Source of the DNA: an uncultured Ruminococcus sp.
Lineage (GTDB): Bacteria; Bacillota; Clostridia; Oscillospirales; Acutalibacteraceae
DNA length: 34,251 nucleotides
Reading direction: 5' to 3'
Assembly (NCBI GenBank): GCA_902776975.1
Contig: CACYSI010000034.1
Span: 1 to 34,251, forward strand
In this document: piece after piece, positions 31,877 through 34,251 of the stretch
Layout of the letters: every line of letters starts with the position of its first letter
How positions within the stretch are numbered: the first letter of the stretch is position 1
Made by a program: the position numbers and the translations under genes
The notes under the pieces: model-generated
What the model saw: only the letters and a program-made list of their open reading frames with translations
What the model was told of the DNA's origin: nothing
Databases searched by the model: none

Positions 31877-33997
31877 TTATGGATTATATGTGATCTTGAA
31901 GCCGTCGGTGTAGTAGTAGCTCAGGTGCTGATCGCTTGAGTTCATACAACGGATAGTGTATACATAAGATGTGCCCTCGGTCACGCTTGTATCGACATAC
32001 GATGTTGAGGTGGTATCGGTCAACTTAGCCCAGCCGTTCGTACCCTTGCGGTATACGCGGTACTTAGCGGCGCCGGCTACAGCGTTCCACTTGATGTTTA
32101 CGCCGTTTGCGGCGCTCGACAGCGTCAGCTTGGGAGCGGCTACATACAGTATCTTTTTGCCTGCTCTGAAGTTTGATGTGAAGGCGGTGCTGTCCTTGTT
32201 GACGCAGCGAACCGTGTAGGTGAAGTTGTGGTTTGACGATACATCCTTGTCGATGAAGGAGGTCTCGGTGGTTTCGGTGAGCCTTGTCCAGCCCTTGCTG
32301 CCGTAGTAGTATACGCGGAATTTTTCAGCTCCCTCGGGCTTGTTCCACGATATCTTTACGCCGTCCGCGACGTTTGACAGGCTGACCGTAGGCGCGCTGA
32401 CAAAGTCGATCATAAAGCCGTCGGTGTAGTAGTAGCTCAGATGTTGATTGCTCGAGTTCATGGCGCGGATAGTGTAGATGTAGCTCTTGCCCGATACTAC
32501 GTCGTTGTCCGTGCATGAGGTCGAGGTCGTATCAGTGATCTTTGTCCATCCGTTGGTGCCTTTGACATATACGCGGTACTTGGCGGCTCCCGCTACGGCG
32601 CTCCACTTGATGTCTACGCCGTCCGCGGCGGGGGAGAGGGTCAGCTTAGGCGCCGCTACATACAGGATGCTGTTGCCCGAGCGGAAGTATGAGGTAAAGG
32701 CGGTAGCGTCCTTGTTGATGCAGCGTACCGTATATGTGTAGTTGTGGTTTGATGATACGTCCTTGTCGATATAAGAGGTCTCGGCGGTATCGACCATACG
32801 CGTCCAGCCCTTGCTGCCTTTGTAATAGACGCGGTACTTTTCGGCTCCGTCGAGCTTCTTCCACGATATCTTGACGCCGTCGGCGACGTTTGACAGACTT
32901 ATCTCGGGCGCGCTGAGGTATGTCAGCTTGAAGCCGTCCGCATAGTACGAGCTTAGCAGCGAGCCGCTCGAGTTCAGAGTGCGGATGGTGTAGGTATAGG
33001 TGTTGCCCGATGATACGTTGGTATCCGAGTAAGAGGTGGAGGCGGTATCTATGACCCTTGTCCAGCCGCTGCGCTCCATACGGTACAGGCGGTATTTTGA
33101 CGCGCCCGATACAGCGCTCCATTTTATGCCGATAGAGTCCTCGTCGGCAGACAGGCTGAGCTTGGGCGCGGGATAGTATACAGCCGACTTGCCCGACCTG
33201 TCATAGTCGCTGGTAAAGCGCTTTTTGTCCGCGGACAGACAGCGTACCGTGTAGGTATAGCGTGTGCCGCCCTTAACGTCGGTATCGAGGTACGAGGTCT
33301 CGGTGGTATCGACCATACGCGTCCAGCCGTTGCTGCCCTTGTAGTATACGCGGTATACTGCGGCTCTTGGCACAGGCTTCCATGATATTTTCATGCCGCC
33401 TGCGGCTGTAGCTACGCTTATGGAGGGTGTGTCGAGATTCACGGACTCGAGCTTTTCGGTATAGCTGAACTTGACGCCCGCGTTATTCTTATAGTTCTTG
33501 TCAACTATCGTGTTTCCGGCTATATCCTCTACATATCTTATCTTGGCGGCGAGGTCATATGAGCCTGCCTTTTCTACCGAGAAGATAAGCGAGAATACCG
33601 CTTTTGAGGTAGTGAACGAATATCCGTTGGGGTTTGCAAAGTTCATCACATAACCCTTAAGCCCAAAGCTGTTCTTTGTGTCTGAGCGCAGGCATACCGA
33701 GCTTGTAGTCGAGACAGGGGCTATCTCCGATATGAAGGCGTCGGCTTCGCTCTGCGTGTAGCTGTTCAGCCCGCCGAAGTCTACCGGCAGCTCTATCTGA
33801 CCCGTAGTCAGCTTCTGTCCGACATAGGTCATGGACAGAGTGTATTTGAAGAACTCACCGACCTGTACGGTGTGCTTTTCTCCGCCTACGGTTACGGTAG
33901 CCGTGTCTGTGGCAGCCGATACGCTGACGGCGCCAAAGCCGAGTACCGACAGCGCCAGAGTCAGCGCGAGTATTATGCTTATGATTCGCTTGCTCAT
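31877..33997 (-). CDS. Secreted protein with cohesin-like domain and six FN3-like repeats
   Basis: 706 aa. A signal peptide (about 1-29, ending SVSAA) is followed by a beta-rich domain (about 32-190) with the VQVGEFFKYTLSMT start and FSLIFSVEKAGSYDL pattern that resembles cohesin-type domains, though I am not certain. Then come six fibronectin type III-like modules of about 85-90 residues in alternating A and B forms. Form A reads KISWKK..GAEKYRVYYKGSKGWTRMVDT and ends with TSYFRSG; form B reads IKWSAVAGAAKYRVY and ends with SYYYTDGF. The A-B pair occurs three times. No catalytic domain or sortase anchor is seen. ATG at 33997 has AGGAGG upstream; an in-frame start at 34027 was rejected. It is likely a cell-surface or extracellular adhesion or scaffolding protein. 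Confidence 0.88.
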   Translation of the reverse strand: MSKRIISIILALTLALSVLGFGAVSVSAATDTATVTVGGEKHTVQVGEFFKYTLSMTYVGQKLTTGQIELPVDFGGLNSYTQSEADAFISEIAPVSTTSSVCLRSDTKNSFGLKGYVMNFANPNGYSFTTSKAVFSLIFSVEKAGSYDLAAKIRYVEDIAGNTIVDKNYKNNAGVKFSYTEKLESVNLDTPSISVATAAGGMKISWKPVPRAAVYRVYYKGSNGWTRMVDTTETSYLDTDVKGGTRYTYTVRCLSADKKRFTSDYDRSGKSAVYYPAPKLSLSADEDSIGIKWSAVSGASKYRLYRMERSGWTRVIDTASTSYSDTNVSSGNTYTYTIRTLNSSGSLLSSYYADGFKLTYLSAPEISLSNVADGVKISWKKLDGAEKYRVYYKGSKGWTRMVDTAETSYIDKDVSSNHNYTYTVRCINKDATAFTSYFRSGNSILYVAAPKLTLSPAADGVDIKWSAVAGAAKYRVYVKGTNGWTKITDTTSTSCTDNDVVSGKSYIYTIRAMNSSNQHLSYYYTDGFMIDFVSAPTVSLSNVADGVKISWNKPEGAEKFRVYYYGSKGWTRLTETTETSFIDKDVSSNHNFTYTVRCVNKDSTAFTSNFRAGKKILYVAAPKLTLSSAANGVNIKWNAVAGAAKYRVYRKGTNGWAKLTDTTSTSYVDTSVTEGTSYVYTIRCMNSSDQHLSYYYTDGFKITYNP

Positions 33998-34047
33998 ATT
34001 TTCCTCCTGTAAATACAGAATGATCATGTATATAATAATACAGTCTA

Positions 34048-34076
34048 ATTATATACTACGCGAGAGCTAAAAACAA
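34048..34076 (-). promoter_or_regulatory. Promoter of the FN3-repeat gene
   Basis: On the minus strand TTGTTT (34076-34071), 17 nt, TATAAT (34053-34048), with a leader of about 45 nt. Confidence 0.65.
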
Positions 34077-34110
34077 GGACAATATGTAAACAAATTATTA
34101 CACAAAAATA

Positions 34111-34143
34111 ACAGGCGATACCGTTTTTCGCGATATCGCCTGT
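34111..34143. terminator. Hairpin near the right end, probable terminator of a gene beyond the window
   Basis: ACAGGCGATA pairs perfectly with TATCGCCTGT, with further pairing possible inside the loop. On the minus strand it is followed by TATTTTTGTG. Confidence 0.6.
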
Positions 34144-34154
34144 TGTACTCTGTT

Positions 34155-34251
34155 ATACTAATTTCAATTAAAACGCTTAAACAAGATATTTGCGGAAAAT
34201 TTCGCAGAGCAAGGCGGAGATCGCAGGCAGGCTGGCGCCTGTCAAGATCGA
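34155..34251 (+). repeat. Short repeat element, copy 4 (runs off the window)
   Basis: It starts with ATACTAATTTCAATTAAAAC and proceeds to the core GGCAGGCTGGCGCCTGTCAA, the inverse orientation of copies 1-3. It keeps the segment (GAAAATTTCGCAGAGCAAGG) missing from copy 1. On the plus strand it would read as the peptide tail ENFAEQGGDRRQAGACQDR. Confidence 0.85.

Overview
The window looks like chromosome from a Gram-positive anaerobe of the Clostridia, most likely an Oscillospiraceae/Ruminococcus-type gut bacterium. I infer this from a complete clostridial-order rnfCDGEAB operon, a spoVAE-type sporulation gene, the ylxM-ffh-rpsP-khpA cluster, a dockerin-bearing secreted protein, AGGAGG ribosome binding sites, TTGACA/TATAAT promoters and short extragenic repeats of the kind common in gut Firmicutes. 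No tRNA, rRNA, CRISPR array or intact transposase gene was seen.

Layout. 1-3450 (all minus): the C-terminal scrap of a TnpV-type transposon gene, a stand-alone GMP synthase synthetase subunit, a lipoprotein, a small MGMT-family protein and a DUF6062 protein. 3565-4377 (+): 8-oxoguanine DNA glycosylase. 4400-5050: a 180-bp foldback element, a small membrane protein and copy 1 of a short repeat element. 5067-7348 (minus): two GNAT acetyltransferases and an NAD-dependent epimerase-like protein, with an unusual inverted-repeat promoter region between them. 7432-11801 (minus): purA-purB-guaA, which make AMP and GMP from IMP/XMP. 12082-13956 (+): a secreted dockerin protein with tandem CxxC repeats. 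14015-15010: spoVAE whose 3' end is replaced by a repeat element, a further repeat copy and a second MITE type. 15050-20171 (+): the Rnf Na+/H+-translocating ferredoxin:NAD+ oxidoreductase. 20329-25140 (+): an ABC-2 exporter-like set (ATPase, permease, GldG-like protein, DUF4340 protein). 25364-27705 (minus): khpA, rpsP, ffh, ylxM. 27840-28844 (minus): a lipoprotein. 29109-31814 (+): phoH, ybeY, era. 31877-33997 (minus): a secreted protein with a cohesin-like N-terminus and six FN3-like repeats. The window ends inside repeat copy 4.

The most distinctive content is the density of small non-autonomous repeats. One family occurs four times. It has inverted ends and supplies the last roughly 40 codons of spoVAE. 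A different MITE lies in the leader of the rnf operon, and a third, 180-bp foldback element could be either a MITE or a structured RNA. The second notable point is a GMP synthase lacking its glutaminase domain, about 6 kb from a normal full-length guaA. I did not find a convincing new defence or enzymatic system.
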